DNA from: Nocardioides sp. Root190
GTDB taxonomy: Bacteria > Actinomycetota > Actinomycetes > Propionibacteriales > Nocardioidaceae
Assembly (NCBI RefSeq): GCF_001428565.1
Contig: NZ_LMIA01000010.1
Span: 248,001 to 312,000 of the forward strand
DNA: 64,000 bases
Direction: 5' to 3'
The notes beneath the pieces are model-generated. The model saw only the letters and a program-made list of their open reading frames with translations, did not search any database and had not been told where the DNA came from. A program made the translations under genes and the position numbers. Shown piece after piece: positions 26,197 to 34,413 of this stretch. Every line of letters begins with the position of its first letter. The first letter of the stretch is position 1.

Positions 26197-27099
26197 TCAG
26201 CGCTGGCCGCGATCGAGGCGGTCGACGGCCGCCTGCGCACCATCGCGCGCGGCGGTGGCCGTGCGCAGCTCTGCGCCGGCGCCGTCCCTGACCTCCTCGG
26301 CCTCGGCGAGCTCCTCCTCCAGCCCGTCCGACTCCTCCTCCAGGTCCGAGAGCCGGCGCCGGAGCTCGTCGATCTCCGCCTCGAGCTGAAGGGAGCGCGC
26401 CTGCAGCCGCTCCACCTCGCCGCTCGCCTCGTCGAAGGCGGACTGCGCCTCCTCGTGCTCGCCCGTCGCCTCCGCGAGGCGCTCCTCGGCAGCGGCGCGT
26501 GCCTTGGCGGCCCGGTCGGGATCCGGCACCACGTGCAGGTCCGGAGGACCCGGCACCGGAGCGGCCCGTGGTGTCGCGTTGAACCCGAGCGCATCGGGCA
26601 GGGCCACGGCCGCCGCCAGGTCGGCATCGTCCATCGGCTCGACGCCGGTCGTGCTCAGGGCCGCCACCAGCAGGCCGCTGCGCAGGGCGCGGCCGCACCC
26701 CTCGTCGACCATGGCCGCCGTGAGGGTGGCCTCGACCTGCTCGGCGACGGACTCGGTCACCCGCAGCCCCTCCTCGCCGGCGAGGCGGCGTGCCTGGGTG
26801 GTGACGGCCGCCGTGACCTGGCGCCGCTGCCGGGTCAACGCCCGCAACTCCCCCGCCGACATCGCCTGCTGTGCCTCGCGCAGGGCTGCTCCGACGCTCA
26901 GCACCTGGTCGACCTGACCGGCCTCCCGTCGTACGAGCAGGTTGAGGACCCAGGCCGACGTGCTGGGTTTGCGCAACGCCTTGACGGCTGCCGCGAGCGG
27001 CGTGCCCTTCAGCTCCTTGACGCGCGCGTCGCGGGCCGGAGTGAACTCCGGCAGCGTGAGGGCGTAGAGCTCGTCGGCGATCTCCAGCAGGTCGGCCAC
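26197..27099 (-). CDS. Coiled-coil protein of unknown function
   Basis: 300 aa. The N-terminal 180 residues are helical and basic (VKELKGTPLAAAVKALRKPSTSAWVLN). Residues about 195-295 form a long coiled coil rich in Glu, Ala and Leu (EEESDGLEEELAEAEEV). No signal peptide or membrane segment is present. GTG at 27099 has CAGACT 7 nt upstream. The family recurs in actinobacteria without known function; the fold suggests a scaffold role, which is inference. Confidence 0.72.
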   Translation of the reverse strand: MADLLEIADELYALTLPEFTPARDARVKELKGTPLAAAVKALRKPSTSAWVLNLLVRREAGQVDQVLSVGAALREAQQAMSAGELRALTRQRRQVTAAVTTQARRLAGEEGLRVTESVAEQVEATLTAAMVDEGCGRALRSGLLVAALSTTGVEPMDDADLAAAVALPDALGFNATPRAAPVPGPPDLHVVPDPDRAAKARAAAEERLAEATGEHEEAQSAFDEASGEVERLQARSLQLEAEIDELRRRLSDLEEESDGLEEELAEAEEVRDGAGAELRTATAARDGAQAAVDRLDRGQR

Positions 27100-27127
27100 G
27101 AGGCCGAGTCTGTCAGGCCGGACCCGC

Positions 27128-27748
27128 TCAGGCCGGTCCGGGCAGCTCGTGGAAGGCCGCGGCGATCATCGTGACCGTCAGGTCGACCAGCTGGTCGCGC
27201 CCCACCGCCACAGGACGACCCAGAGCGATGCGCAGGCACGTCGAGACCAGCACACCCATCAGCATGAAGACCACGCCCTCCAGCTGCTCCGGAGGCAGGT
27301 CCGGGCGGTGCCGGCGAGGCAGGATCGACGCGAGCCGGTGCAGGTCGGCCTCGATCTCGGGCAGGACGTTGGCGTTGTTGCCGGCAGGCAGCTGGCTGAC
27401 CATCGCCAGGATGACGCCGCGGTGCCGCTCGAACCCGTCGACGAGCGTGGTCACGACCAGCCGCAACGCATCGTCGAGGTCGAGCTCGAGTGCGTCGACG
27501 ACACTGACCATGAGGTCGTCGCTGATGGAGCGGACCGCCTCCTCGCGCAGCACCATCAGGAGCTCCTGGCGGTCGTTGAAGTAGCGGTAGAAGGTGCCAC
27601 TGCTGACGTGGGCCTGCTGGATCACGGCGGTGGTGGTGAGCCGCTCGATTCCCTGCTGGTCGAGGATCCGCACCGCGGTGTCGAGCAGGATCCGTCGGGT
27701 CTGCACCGCCCGGTCCTGCCGGGGCAGTGCGCGTTGTCGCTGGGCCAC
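27128..27748 (-). CDS. TetR/AcrR-family transcriptional regulator
   Basis: 206 aa. The N-terminal HTH (RILLDTAVRILDQQGIERLTT..VIQQAHVSSGTFYRYFNDR) is typical TetR; the C-terminal ligand domain is unassigned. GTG at 27748 has GAGGAG 5 nt upstream. It is divergent from the MpaB/Lcp-like gene with 69 bp between starts, and that gap holds two nested palindromes. By analogy with LcpR next to lcp in rubber-degrading actinomycetes, it probably represses the divergent gene. Confidence 0.9.
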   Translation of the reverse strand: MAQRQRALPRQDRAVQTRRILLDTAVRILDQQGIERLTTTAVIQQAHVSSGTFYRYFNDRQELLMVLREEAVRSISDDLMVSVVDALELDLDDALRLVVTTLVDGFERHRGVILAMVSQLPAGNNANVLPEIEADLHRLASILPRRHRPDLPPEQLEGVVFMLMGVLVSTCLRIALGRPVAVGRDQLVDLTVTMIAAAFHELPGPA

Positions 27749-27774
27749 GGCAGCTCCTCGAGGTCGCCCGGTGA

Positions 27775-27806
27775 AAAGTGAATGGAAGGTGAGAGTTCCT
27801 CACTTT
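27775..27806. promoter_or_regulatory. Candidate TetR operator
   Basis: AAAGTGA (27775-27781) and TCACTTT (27800-27806) are perfect inverted arms, and between them GTGAG-N5-CTCAC (27789-27803) forms a tighter palindrome. The right edge abuts the TATCGT -10 box (27806-27811) of the MpaB-like gene, so binding would block that promoter. Confidence 0.65.
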
Positions 27807-27811
27807 ATCGT
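27806..27811 (+). promoter_or_regulatory. Leaderless -10 box of the MpaB/Lcp-like gene
   Basis: TATCGT ends 6 nt before the ATG at 27818 and supports that start. Confidence 0.5.
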
Positions 27812-27817
27812 CGTCGC

Positions 27818-29059
27818 ATGGTGACCGAGCAGCTGCCCGACAATCACAGCGCGGACGTCGTCGCGCCGATCCCCTCCAGCCTGCGTCGGGTGGAGGAGGC
27901 GCGAGGGCGCTACGGGTCCTTCACCGACGACTACCTCGCCGCGATGTGGGTCGGCGACCCGCTCGCCGATGCGTTCGTGGCCGACTTCCCCGCCCTCGGC
28001 CACGGCCGCGCCATGCGCATGCTGCGCACCGCCTGCCAGGAGGGCATCGCCGCCGTCCCGGACGCGCCGACCTCGCTGAGGGCGCTCTTCGCCCAGCTCG
28101 ACGAGATCCCGGACTGGCTCGACACCACGGCGATCGACCGCGACAGCCAGTACACGTCGCGCTACTCGCTGGCCTCCGGCATCGTGCTCGGCGCGGCCTC
28201 CCTGGTCAGCGGTTACGCCAACTCCGCCGCGTCGCGACCCCTCGAGCTGACCGGGCGGTACGTCGAGAACGCCGGCGCGCGGACCATCGAGGTCGGGTCC
28301 TGGCTGATCGCCGTCAACAAGCCCGGCGGCCTTGAGCGACACAGCGACGGCTTCGAGCTCACGGTGCGCGTGCGGATCATCCACGCCCTGGTCCGGGCGA
28401 GCCTTCTCGAGCGCCCCGACTGGGACACCGACGCCTGGGGTGTCCCGATCTGCCAGGCCTACCTCGGCTACACGCTGGTCGAGTTCACCCTGATCCCGCT
28501 GCGCGCGATGCGGCAGGTCGGGGCGCCGTACCTGCCTCACGAGGAGCGGGCTGCCTACGCCCGCTGGCGCTACCTCGGACACCTGCTGGGCATCGACACG
28601 GCGCTCCTGCCGCGTGACGCCCTCGAGCAGGAGCGGCTCGAGGAGATCTACCTCCTCACCCGCCCCGTCGTCGACGACTACTGCCGCTCGCTCGTCGCGA
28701 GCATCAACCGCGAGTTCCTGGTCCCCGAGATCCAGGGCGTGCTGCCGCGCCGCCTGGCCGGTCAGGCACCTCGGGTCGTCCATGCACTGGAGCGCCTGTT
28801 CCTGGGCGACGAGATCGCCGACGAGCTGGAGATCCCGCGGACCCGGCTGACGGCCGTGCTGGCGCGCAGCGGTCCCGTCCTCACCTGGATCAACCACCGC
28901 CGCGACCTCCGCACCTCCTCGCTGCCCCGACGCACCCAGAAGGGCAAGGAGTACGAGCAGGAGCAGGAGAGGCGACTGCGCCGCGACTGGGGCGTCGAGC
29001 ACGACCTGGTCGACACCTCGCCGGGCGGCGGGCGACCGCACCCGGCGCGCGGCGACTGA
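27818..29059 (+). CDS. MpaB/Lcp-family (DUF2236) putative heme oxygenase
   Basis: 413 aa. The family pattern is clear: RTIEVGSWLIAVNKPGGL, then RVRIIHALVRASLL with His189 at the position of the Lcp axial heme ligand, and WRYLGHLLGIDTALLP. Lcp enzymes cleave polyisoprene and MpaB is a fungal oxygenase. No twin-arginine signal is present at the N-terminus, unlike secreted Lcp, so a cytoplasmic substrate is more likely. Divergent from a TetR regulator with palindromic sites between. Confidence 0.82.
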   Translation: MVTEQLPDNHSADVVAPIPSSLRRVEEARGRYGSFTDDYLAAMWVGDPLADAFVADFPALGHGRAMRMLRTACQEGIAAVPDAPTSLRALFAQLDEIPDWLDTTAIDRDSQYTSRYSLASGIVLGAASLVSGYANSAASRPLELTGRYVENAGARTIEVGSWLIAVNKPGGLERHSDGFELTVRVRIIHALVRASLLERPDWDTDAWGVPICQAYLGYTLVEFTLIPLRAMRQVGAPYLPHEERAAYARWRYLGHLLGIDTALLPRDALEQERLEEIYLLTRPVVDDYCRSLVASINREFLVPEIQGVLPRRLAGQAPRVVHALERLFLGDEIADELEIPRTRLTAVLARSGPVLTWINHRRDLRTSSLPRRTQKGKEYEQEQERRLRRDWGVEHDLVDTSPGGGRPHPARGD

Positions 29060-29077
29060 CCGCGGCACCCCGACGGC

Positions 29078-29728
29078 TCAGTCCTCGGTGTCGAGGCCCT
29101 GCTCGATGGCGTAGCGGGTGAGCTCCACCCGGTTGTGCATCTGCAGCTTGCGCAGGGTGTTCTGGACGTGGTTCTGCACGGTGCGGTGCGAGAGCACCAG
29201 CCGCTCGGCGATCTGCTTGTAGGACATCCCCTTCGCGACCATCTTCAGGACTTCGGTCTCGCGATCGGTGAGCTGCTCCCCCGGCGGCGTCTCCGGCTGG
29301 TTCATCCGCCGGAACTCACCGAGGACCAGGGCTGCCAGACCGGGCGTGAACACGCTGTCGCCGGCTGCCACGCGTCGTACGGCGGCGACGAGCTCCTCGC
29401 GCGACGCCGACTTCACCAGGTAGCCCGTCGCACCGGCCTTGACTGCCGCGAGGACGTCGTCCTGCTCGCCGGACGCCGAGAGGATCAGGACCCGGGACGA
29501 GGGCTCGCTCGCCAGCACCGTCGCGGTCACCTCGACACCGCTGGGCTCGGGGATCTGCAGGTCGAGGACCACGACCTGCGGCCGGGTCGCCTTGAACCTG
29601 TTGATCGCCTCGGTGCCCGTCGAGGCCGCCGCGACGACCTCGAAGCCTGCCGCGACGAGGTCACGCTCGACCGCCTCGCGCCACATCGGGTGGTCGTCGA
29701 CGACCATCACCCGGATCCGCTCCGTCAT
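29078..29728 (-). CDS. macR: LuxR-type response regulator (MacR-like)
   Basis: 216 aa. Receiver domain with acidic D11-D12, phospho-acceptor Asp56 (VVVLDLQIP) and Lys in YLVKSAS, followed by a NarL/LuxR HTH (LTDRETEVLKMVAKGMSYKQIA) at about 150-210. The cognate kinase is MacS two genes upstream. In Streptomyces MacRS influences membrane/cell-wall genes and morphogenesis. The ATG at 29728 has its own TAGGGT box 7 nt upstream, inside the end of the flavin reductase gene. Confidence 0.88.
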   Translation of the reverse strand: MTERIRVMVVDDHPMWREAVERDLVAAGFEVVAAASTGTEAINRFKATRPQVVVLDLQIPEPSGVEVTATVLASEPSSRVLILSASGEQDDVLAAVKAGATGYLVKSASREELVAAVRRVAAGDSVFTPGLAALVLGEFRRMNQPETPPGEQLTDRETEVLKMVAKGMSYKQIAERLVLSHRTVQNHVQNTLRKLQMHNRVELTRYAIEQGLDTED

Positions 29729-29735
29729 GGTCAGG

Positions 29736-29741
29736 ACCCTA
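29736..29741 (-). promoter_or_regulatory. Leaderless internal promoter of macR
   Basis: TAGGGT (minus strand) ends 7 nt before the macR ATG and overlaps the stop codon of the flavin reductase gene, allowing macR expression apart from the operon. Confidence 0.55.
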
Positions 29742-30245
29742 GCCCGCGCGGTGGAAGCGGCCACCGTGGTGCAGCAGCGGGTCCTCCAGGTCGCCGATCC
29801 CGACGTGCTCGACGACTGTCCGGACCTCCACCGACCAACCGATCTCACGCTCGTCCTCGAGGCGCACCTGCGCCCAGGTCGACGCCGAGGCCAGCCGCGG
29901 GCCGTGCGTGGTGTCCACGAACTCGGCCTGCCGGAACGGTCCGCCGGGCGCGGGCGCCGTACCAGCGAAGGCCTCGGCCAGCTGACGGTCCGGCCACGAC
30001 AGGACCTGGACGACGGCTCGACGCGTCTCCCTGAGCACGTCGAGCAGGTCGGAGTCGGGGTCGAGCAACGCCAGCACGGACGCCTCCGGACCCAGCGCCA
30101 CCATCAGCGAGGTGACCGTCAGACCCGCCCGTTCGGCCTCGTCGCCCGTGGTCCAGAGCGTCACCGCACCGGACGCGCGTGCCCGGAACCTGCGGGCCGG
30201 GTCCGGATCGGCCTCGGCGAAGGGGTGCGTGGTGTGGATCGTCAT
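29739..30245 (-). CDS. Flavin reductase-domain (FMN-binding split barrel) protein
   Basis: 168 aa. RFRARASGAVTLWT...GLTVTSLMVALGPEASVLALLDPDSDL is the flavin-reductase split-barrel signature, with Thr/Ser contacts to FMN. Such proteins reduce flavin with NAD(P)H or bind flavin. ATG at 30245 overlaps the macS stop (ATGA coupling). Its position between macS and macR suggests a link to the two-component system, possibly redox input, but this is inference. Confidence 0.82.
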   Translation of the reverse strand: MTIHTTHPFAEADPDPARRFRARASGAVTLWTTGDEAERAGLTVTSLMVALGPEASVLALLDPDSDLLDVLRETRRAVVQVLSWPDRQLAEAFAGTAPAPGGPFRQAEFVDTTHGPRLASASTWAQVRLEDEREIGWSVEVRTVVEHVGIGDLEDPLLHHGGRFHRAG

Positions 30246-31390
30246 GAACGCTCCTGGGGCTCTCGGGGAAGGACGAAGGTCCACTCGGTGCCGTAGCTCC
30301 CGGTGTCGAGGGTCGCGGTGCCCCCCAGGTCGCGGATCCGGCCGCGGATCGACTCGGCGACACCGAGCCGACCGTCGCGCTCCGCCTCGGCCAGACGGTC
30401 CGGGTCGATGCCCGGCCCCTCGTCGCGCACCGACACCTCGACGTGGTCCCCGAGGTCCTCAAGGAGCACCCAGGCCGGGGCGGCCTCACCGACGTGCCGG
30501 TCCACGTTGTCCAGACAGGCGCGGACCACCGCCACCAGTTCCTCGACCGCGCCGCTCGACAGCACGACGGCTCCGGCGGGCAGGGCGACCTCTGTGGCGG
30601 GCCGGCTGCCGAGGGCATTGAGCACCGATGCCAGGTCGGCGGTCCTCGCTGCGCGGCCGACCGTGCTCGACACGGAGTCCTGGGACCGGATCAACGTCCG
30701 CAGCGCCTTCTCCTGCTCACCGGCGAGCCGACCGAGCTCGGCGGCGTCACCGCCGAGCTCACCTCCACGGCGCTGGACCAGCGCCAACACCTGGAGGACG
30801 CCGTCGTGGACGACCCGGGCGAGCCGGGCCCGCTCCGCCGACGCCGCTGCCTCGCGCTGCGCGACGTCACGGGCCGCCGACATCTCCTTCAGCGACTCGC
30901 AGAGGAAGCCGACCATCGAGCCACCCAGGAGGATCAGGAAGACATTTCCCCAGTCCTTCTGGGCGATCTCCGCGCGGCTGAGCAGGTCGACCGCACCGAG
31001 CAGCACCGCGGCCGCAGTGCCGCCGCGCCAGCCGTAGCGCACCGCCCAGGCCAGCAGGGCGCCGACGATCCAGTAGCCCGGGATGGTGGCGTTGAACCAC
31101 TCGCCCTTGGCGATCGGCGTCGCGAGGAGCAGGGCGACCGCCAGGGCCAGGTCGGCCACGAGCAACGCCGGGCCCCGTCGCTCCGGGGCCGCGTAGGCCA
31201 CGATCGCCGCGGGTGTCGCGAGGACCATGACGCCGACGCAGGTCCACGCGAGCGCGGGGTGCTCGAAGTTGTTGCGGTAGGCGTTGATCGCCACCGTGTA
31301 GGCGAGCACCACGACGCGCAGCACGGCGAGCGCCGCGAACATGCGGTCCTCGACCGCGACCGCGGCCCTGGTCGTCGTACCGCTGCTCAT
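30242..31390 (-). CDS. macS: MacS-like sensor histidine kinase
   Basis: 382 aa. Five or six membrane segments (about 18-165) without a large external loop, then a HisKA_3 dimerisation helix with His195 (ARVVHDGVLQ) and a C-terminal HATPase (CLDNVDRHV, DEGPGIDPDRL, GRLGVAESIRGRI). This layout fits the actinobacterial MacS family. It probably senses membrane or envelope state and phosphorylates MacR. ATG at 31390 is 10 bp after the acyltransferase stop. Confidence 0.87.
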   Translation of the reverse strand: MSSGTTTRAAVAVEDRMFAALAVLRVVVLAYTVAINAYRNNFEHPALAWTCVGVMVLATPAAIVAYAAPERRGPALLVADLALAVALLLATPIAKGEWFNATIPGYWIVGALLAWAVRYGWRGGTAAAVLLGAVDLLSRAEIAQKDWGNVFLILLGGSMVGFLCESLKEMSAARDVAQREAAASAERARLARVVHDGVLQVLALVQRRGGELGGDAAELGRLAGEQEKALRTLIRSQDSVSSTVGRAARTADLASVLNALGSRPATEVALPAGAVVLSSGAVEELVAVVRACLDNVDRHVGEAAPAWVLLEDLGDHVEVSVRDEGPGIDPDRLAEAERDGRLGVAESIRGRIRDLGGTATLDTGSYGTEWTFVLPREPQERS

Positions 31391-31400
31391 GACGCGGAGA

Positions 31401-32117
31401 TCAGGAAGCGAGCTTCCGGTGGTCGTCCCCGTGCTCGGCCTTGCGGGACTCGGACTTGGCGCGGGTGGCGTACATGTCGACGTACTCCTGCTCGGAGAGC
31501 CTCATGATCTCGTACATGATCTCGTCGGTGATCGAGCGCAGGATGAAGCGGTCGTTCTCCATGCCGGCGTAGCGCGAGAAGTCCAGCGGCTTGCCGAAAC
31601 GCACGGTGGGGCGGGTGATCCGGCCGAACTTCTTGCCCGGGGGCGCCACCACGTCGGTGCCGACGACCGCCACGGGGATGACGGGGACACCGGTCTCCAG
31701 TGCGAGCCGGGCGATGCCGGTCTTGCCGCGGTACAGGCGGCCGTCGTGGGAGCGGGTGCCCTCGGGGTAGATGCCGAAGAGCTCACCCTCCGCCAGGACC
31801 CGCTTCGCCGAGACGAGCGCGCCGGACGCCGCGTCACCGCTGGCCCGGTCGATCGGGATGTTGCCGGTGCCGCTGAAGAAGTTCTTCTGCAGCCAGCCCT
31901 TGACGCCGGGCGAGGTGAAGTACTCCGCCTTGGCGACGAAGCGCACCATCCGCGGGATGACCAGCGGCATGAAGAGCCAGTCGGCGTAGGACAGGTGGTT
32001 GCTGGCGAGGATCGCCGGGCCGCTCGACGGGACGTTCTCCACGCCCTCGGAGCGCGGCCTGAAGATGACCTTCAGCAGCGGACCGAGTGCGACGAACTTG
32101 AGGAACCAGTAGAACAA
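31401..32117 (-). CDS. Lysophospholipid (1-acylglycerol-3-phosphate) acyltransferase
   Basis: 238 aa. PlsC-type acyltransferase with the catalytic NHLSYADWL (Hx4D), GNIPIDR, and EGTRSHDGRLYRGKTG motifs, and a VIPVAVVGTD strand. It acylates lysophosphatidic acid or a related lipid at the membrane. A TTG at 32117 gives a family-like MFYWFLKF start and has GGGGAAAGG 9 nt upstream; the open frame to 32246 lacks family similarity. First gene of the macS-flavin reductase-macR operon. M. tuberculosis Rv2182c is the likely counterpart. Confidence 0.88.
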   Translation of the reverse strand: MFYWFLKFVALGPLLKVIFRPRSEGVENVPSSGPAILASNHLSYADWLFMPLVIPRMVRFVAKAEYFTSPGVKGWLQKNFFSGTGNIPIDRASGDAASGALVSAKRVLAEGELFGIYPEGTRSHDGRLYRGKTGIARLALETGVPVIPVAVVGTDVVAPPGKKFGRITRPTVRFGKPLDFSRYAGMENDRFILRSITDEIMYEIMRLSEQEYVDMYATRAKSESRKAEHGDDHRKLAS

Positions 32118-32253
32118 CCGACCGCGCCTTTCCCCTGTGAACCGGAATCCCGCCCGAACGGAACCCGCCTGACTCGCAGCGTAGTGCCTGCGCGGGTGCG
32201 GCACGTATCCCCGACGTGTCCGGCGAGACGTGCGGGTGCGGCACAATCACGCC

Positions 32254-33027
32254 ATGCCGTCGAGCCCTGCACCGCAGACCGAAGCCCTCACCATCGCCGC
32301 GCGTCCCGAGCTGACCGGGGGCAAGCGGATCGGCGTGCTGCTCAGCCACGGCTTCACCGGCTCCCCCGCGTCGATCCGCCCGTGGGGTGAGCACCTCGGC
32401 GCGCTCGGGTACGGCGTCGTCGTACCCCGCCTCCCGGGGCACGGCACCACGTGGCAGGACCTCAACACGCACCGCTTCGCCGACTGGTACGCCGAGGTGT
32501 CGACCACCTTCGACGCGCTGCTCGCCGAGCACGACAGCGTCGTCATCGGCGGACTGTCGATGGGCGGTGCGCTGGTGCTGCGGCTCGCCGCCGACCGCGG
32601 CGACCAGGTCGCCGGCGTGATGGTGGTCAACCCGGCCCTCGCGACGAAGCGGTTCGACGTGAAGCTGCTACCGGTCCTCAAGCACCTCGTCCCGTCGTTC
32701 CCCGCCATCGCCAACGACATCAAGAAGCAGGGTGTTGACGAGTCCGGCTACGCCCGCACGCCGCTGAAGGCGATCCACTCCTTCATCGGCACCTGGCCCG
32801 CCCTCATCTCCGACCTCGGCCAGATCACCGCGCCGCTCGTCTACTTCCGCTCGCCGCAGGACCACGTCGTCGACGGCTCGTCCGAGCCGATCATCCTGGC
32901 CGGGATCTCCTCGAGCGACGTGACCCGGATCGAGCTGGCCGACAGCTACCACGTCGCGACCCTGGACAACGACGCCCCGAAGATCTTCGAGGAGTCAGCA
33001 GCCTTCGTCGCCCGGGTGACCCGCTGA
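32254..33027 (+). CDS. Alpha/beta-hydrolase, carboxylesterase/monoacylglycerol lipase-like
   Basis: 257 aa. Nucleophile elbow GGLSMGGAL (Ser), oxyanion segment LLSHGFTGSPASI, acid in SPQDHVVD and catalytic His in DSYHVATLDND. This resembles Est30-type carboxylesterases that act on short acyl esters or monoacylglycerols. CACAAT lies 6 nt before the ATG at 32254, so translation may be leaderless. Divergent from the acyltransferase. Confidence 0.85.
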   Translation: MPSSPAPQTEALTIAARPELTGGKRIGVLLSHGFTGSPASIRPWGEHLGALGYGVVVPRLPGHGTTWQDLNTHRFADWYAEVSTTFDALLAEHDSVVIGGLSMGGALVLRLAADRGDQVAGVMVVNPALATKRFDVKLLPVLKHLVPSFPAIANDIKKQGVDESGYARTPLKAIHSFIGTWPALISDLGQITAPLVYFRSPQDHVVDGSSEPIILAGISSSDVTRIELADSYHVATLDNDAPKIFEESAAFVARVTR

Positions 33028-33050
33028 ACCCCACCACGTAGGCTGGTGTG

Positions 33051-33473
33051 GTGCAGCGGGAACAGCCCGACGACCAGGACGCCGCCTGGCGGGCCATCGT
33101 CGAGAACTACGGCGAATCGGTGCTCGAGCCGGATCCGTCCCTCGATGCCCTGCCCGAGTCGACGCCCGTCGTGAAGCAGGTCCGTCCGGAACCGCGTGAC
33201 GAGGTGCCGGACGAGCTGCTGCCCGATCCGGACGATGCCTTCGTCCCGCCGACCCCGCCTCCGTTGCCGCGGCCACCGATCGACCGGCTGCTGGCCTGGC
33301 TCGGTGTCTTCGGCGCGCCGGCCGTGCTGCTGTTCTTCGTCATCACCGGACTCGGCATGCCGCAGCTCGTCGGATGGGCCCTCGTCGGCTGGTTCCTCGT
33401 CGGCTTCGGGTACCTCGTGATGCAGATGCCGAGCGAGCCGCGCGATCCCTGGGACAACGGCGCCCAGTTGTAG
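33051..33473 (+). CDS. Conserved small membrane protein, unknown function
   Basis: 140 aa. An acidic, Pro-rich cytoplasmic half (residues 1-75) precedes two membrane helices (about 80-98 and 105-124) and a short tail. Two adjacent GTG codons (33048, 33051) are possible starts; 33051 is chosen because TAGGCT (33039-33044) ends 6 nt before it. No known motif. It converges with the ROK gene. Confidence 0.68.
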   Translation: MQREQPDDQDAAWRAIVENYGESVLEPDPSLDALPESTPVVKQVRPEPRDEVPDELLPDPDDAFVPPTPPPLPRPPIDRLLAWLGVFGAPAVLLFFVITGLGMPQLVGWALVGWFLVGFGYLVMQMPSEPRDPWDNGAQL

Positions 33474-33494
33474 ACCGCCTGTCCGGACCTGGGC

Positions 33495-34406
33495 TCAGGG
33501 CCGGCCGTCGCGGGCGAGCAGTGCCGCGCCGATCGCGCCGGCCTGCGGCCCGAGGGCCGCCGGCACCAGGTCGGGTACGGGCCGGTGACCGGTGCCCTGC
33601 AACGAGCCCAGCAGGGCGGACCGCGCCGGGGCCAGGAGGAGGTCGCCCACGGCGGACACTCCGCCGCCCACGACCACCCGCTCGGGGTCGAACGCCGAGA
33701 CCAGGCCCGCCACGCCGACACCGAGCCAGGTACCGATCGTGGCGAATGCCTGCCGGGCCACGTCGTCGCCGTCGAGCGCCATCCGGGAGACCTCGGGTCC
33801 GTCCCGGTGCTTGCCGAGCGCGACCCGGGTCACCCGCTCGAGCGCCCGTCCGCTGCAGTACTGCTCCCAGCACCCCCGCAGTCCGCACTCGCAGGCCAGT
33901 CCGTCCGGGACGACCTGCATGTGGCCGAACTCCCCTGCGAGACCGTTCGCACCCCGCACGATCCGCCGGTCGAGGACCAGCGCTCCCCCGATACCGGTTC
34001 CGATGGTGATCAGCAGGGCCGAGTCGACGTCGCGCGCGGCGCCGAGCAGGAGCTCGGCGTAGGCGGCGCAGTTGGCGTCGTTCTCGAGGACGACCGGGTG
34101 CCCGGTCTGCTCGGCCAGGCGTGAGCGGAGCGGGGCGTCGCGCCACGGCAGGTGCGCGCCGAACAGGTAGTGCTCCCCCGCCCGGTCGACGAGGCCGGCG
34201 GCCGAGACACCGATGGGGGCCGCGCCGTCCCCGTCGCTGACGGCGCGAGCCGCCTCGACCACAGCGTGCTCGACCTCGGCCTCCGGCGCGCTCCGGCCGG
34301 GCATCGGGCGGGTCGCGACGTCCTGGACCGTTCCCTCGACCGAGATCCGGACGGCGAGGACCTTCGTGCCACCGACGTCGACGCCGATGCTGCTGCCGGC
34401 CGACAC
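33495..34406 (-). CDS. ROK-family sugar kinase (glucokinase-like), copy 1
   Basis: 303 aa. ATP-binding DVGGTKVLAV near the N-terminus, catalytic Asp in ENDANCAAY, and the ROK zinc motif with CxCGLRGCWEQY after GEFGHMQV. ROK kinases phosphorylate glucose or other hexoses. GTG at 34406 starts 7 bp after the stop of the second ROK gene. It is the last gene of an operon running from the SRPBCC gene at 37455. Confidence 0.88.
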   Translation of the reverse strand: MSAGSSIGVDVGGTKVLAVRISVEGTVQDVATRPMPGRSAPEAEVEHAVVEAARAVSDGDGAAPIGVSAAGLVDRAGEHYLFGAHLPWRDAPLRSRLAEQTGHPVVLENDANCAAYAELLLGAARDVDSALLITIGTGIGGALVLDRRIVRGANGLAGEFGHMQVVPDGLACECGLRGCWEQYCSGRALERVTRVALGKHRDGPEVSRMALDGDDVARQAFATIGTWLGVGVAGLVSAFDPERVVVGGGVSAVGDLLLAPARSALLGSLQGTGHRPVPDLVPAALGPQAGAIGAALLARDGRP

Positions 34407-34413
34407 GGGAGGT

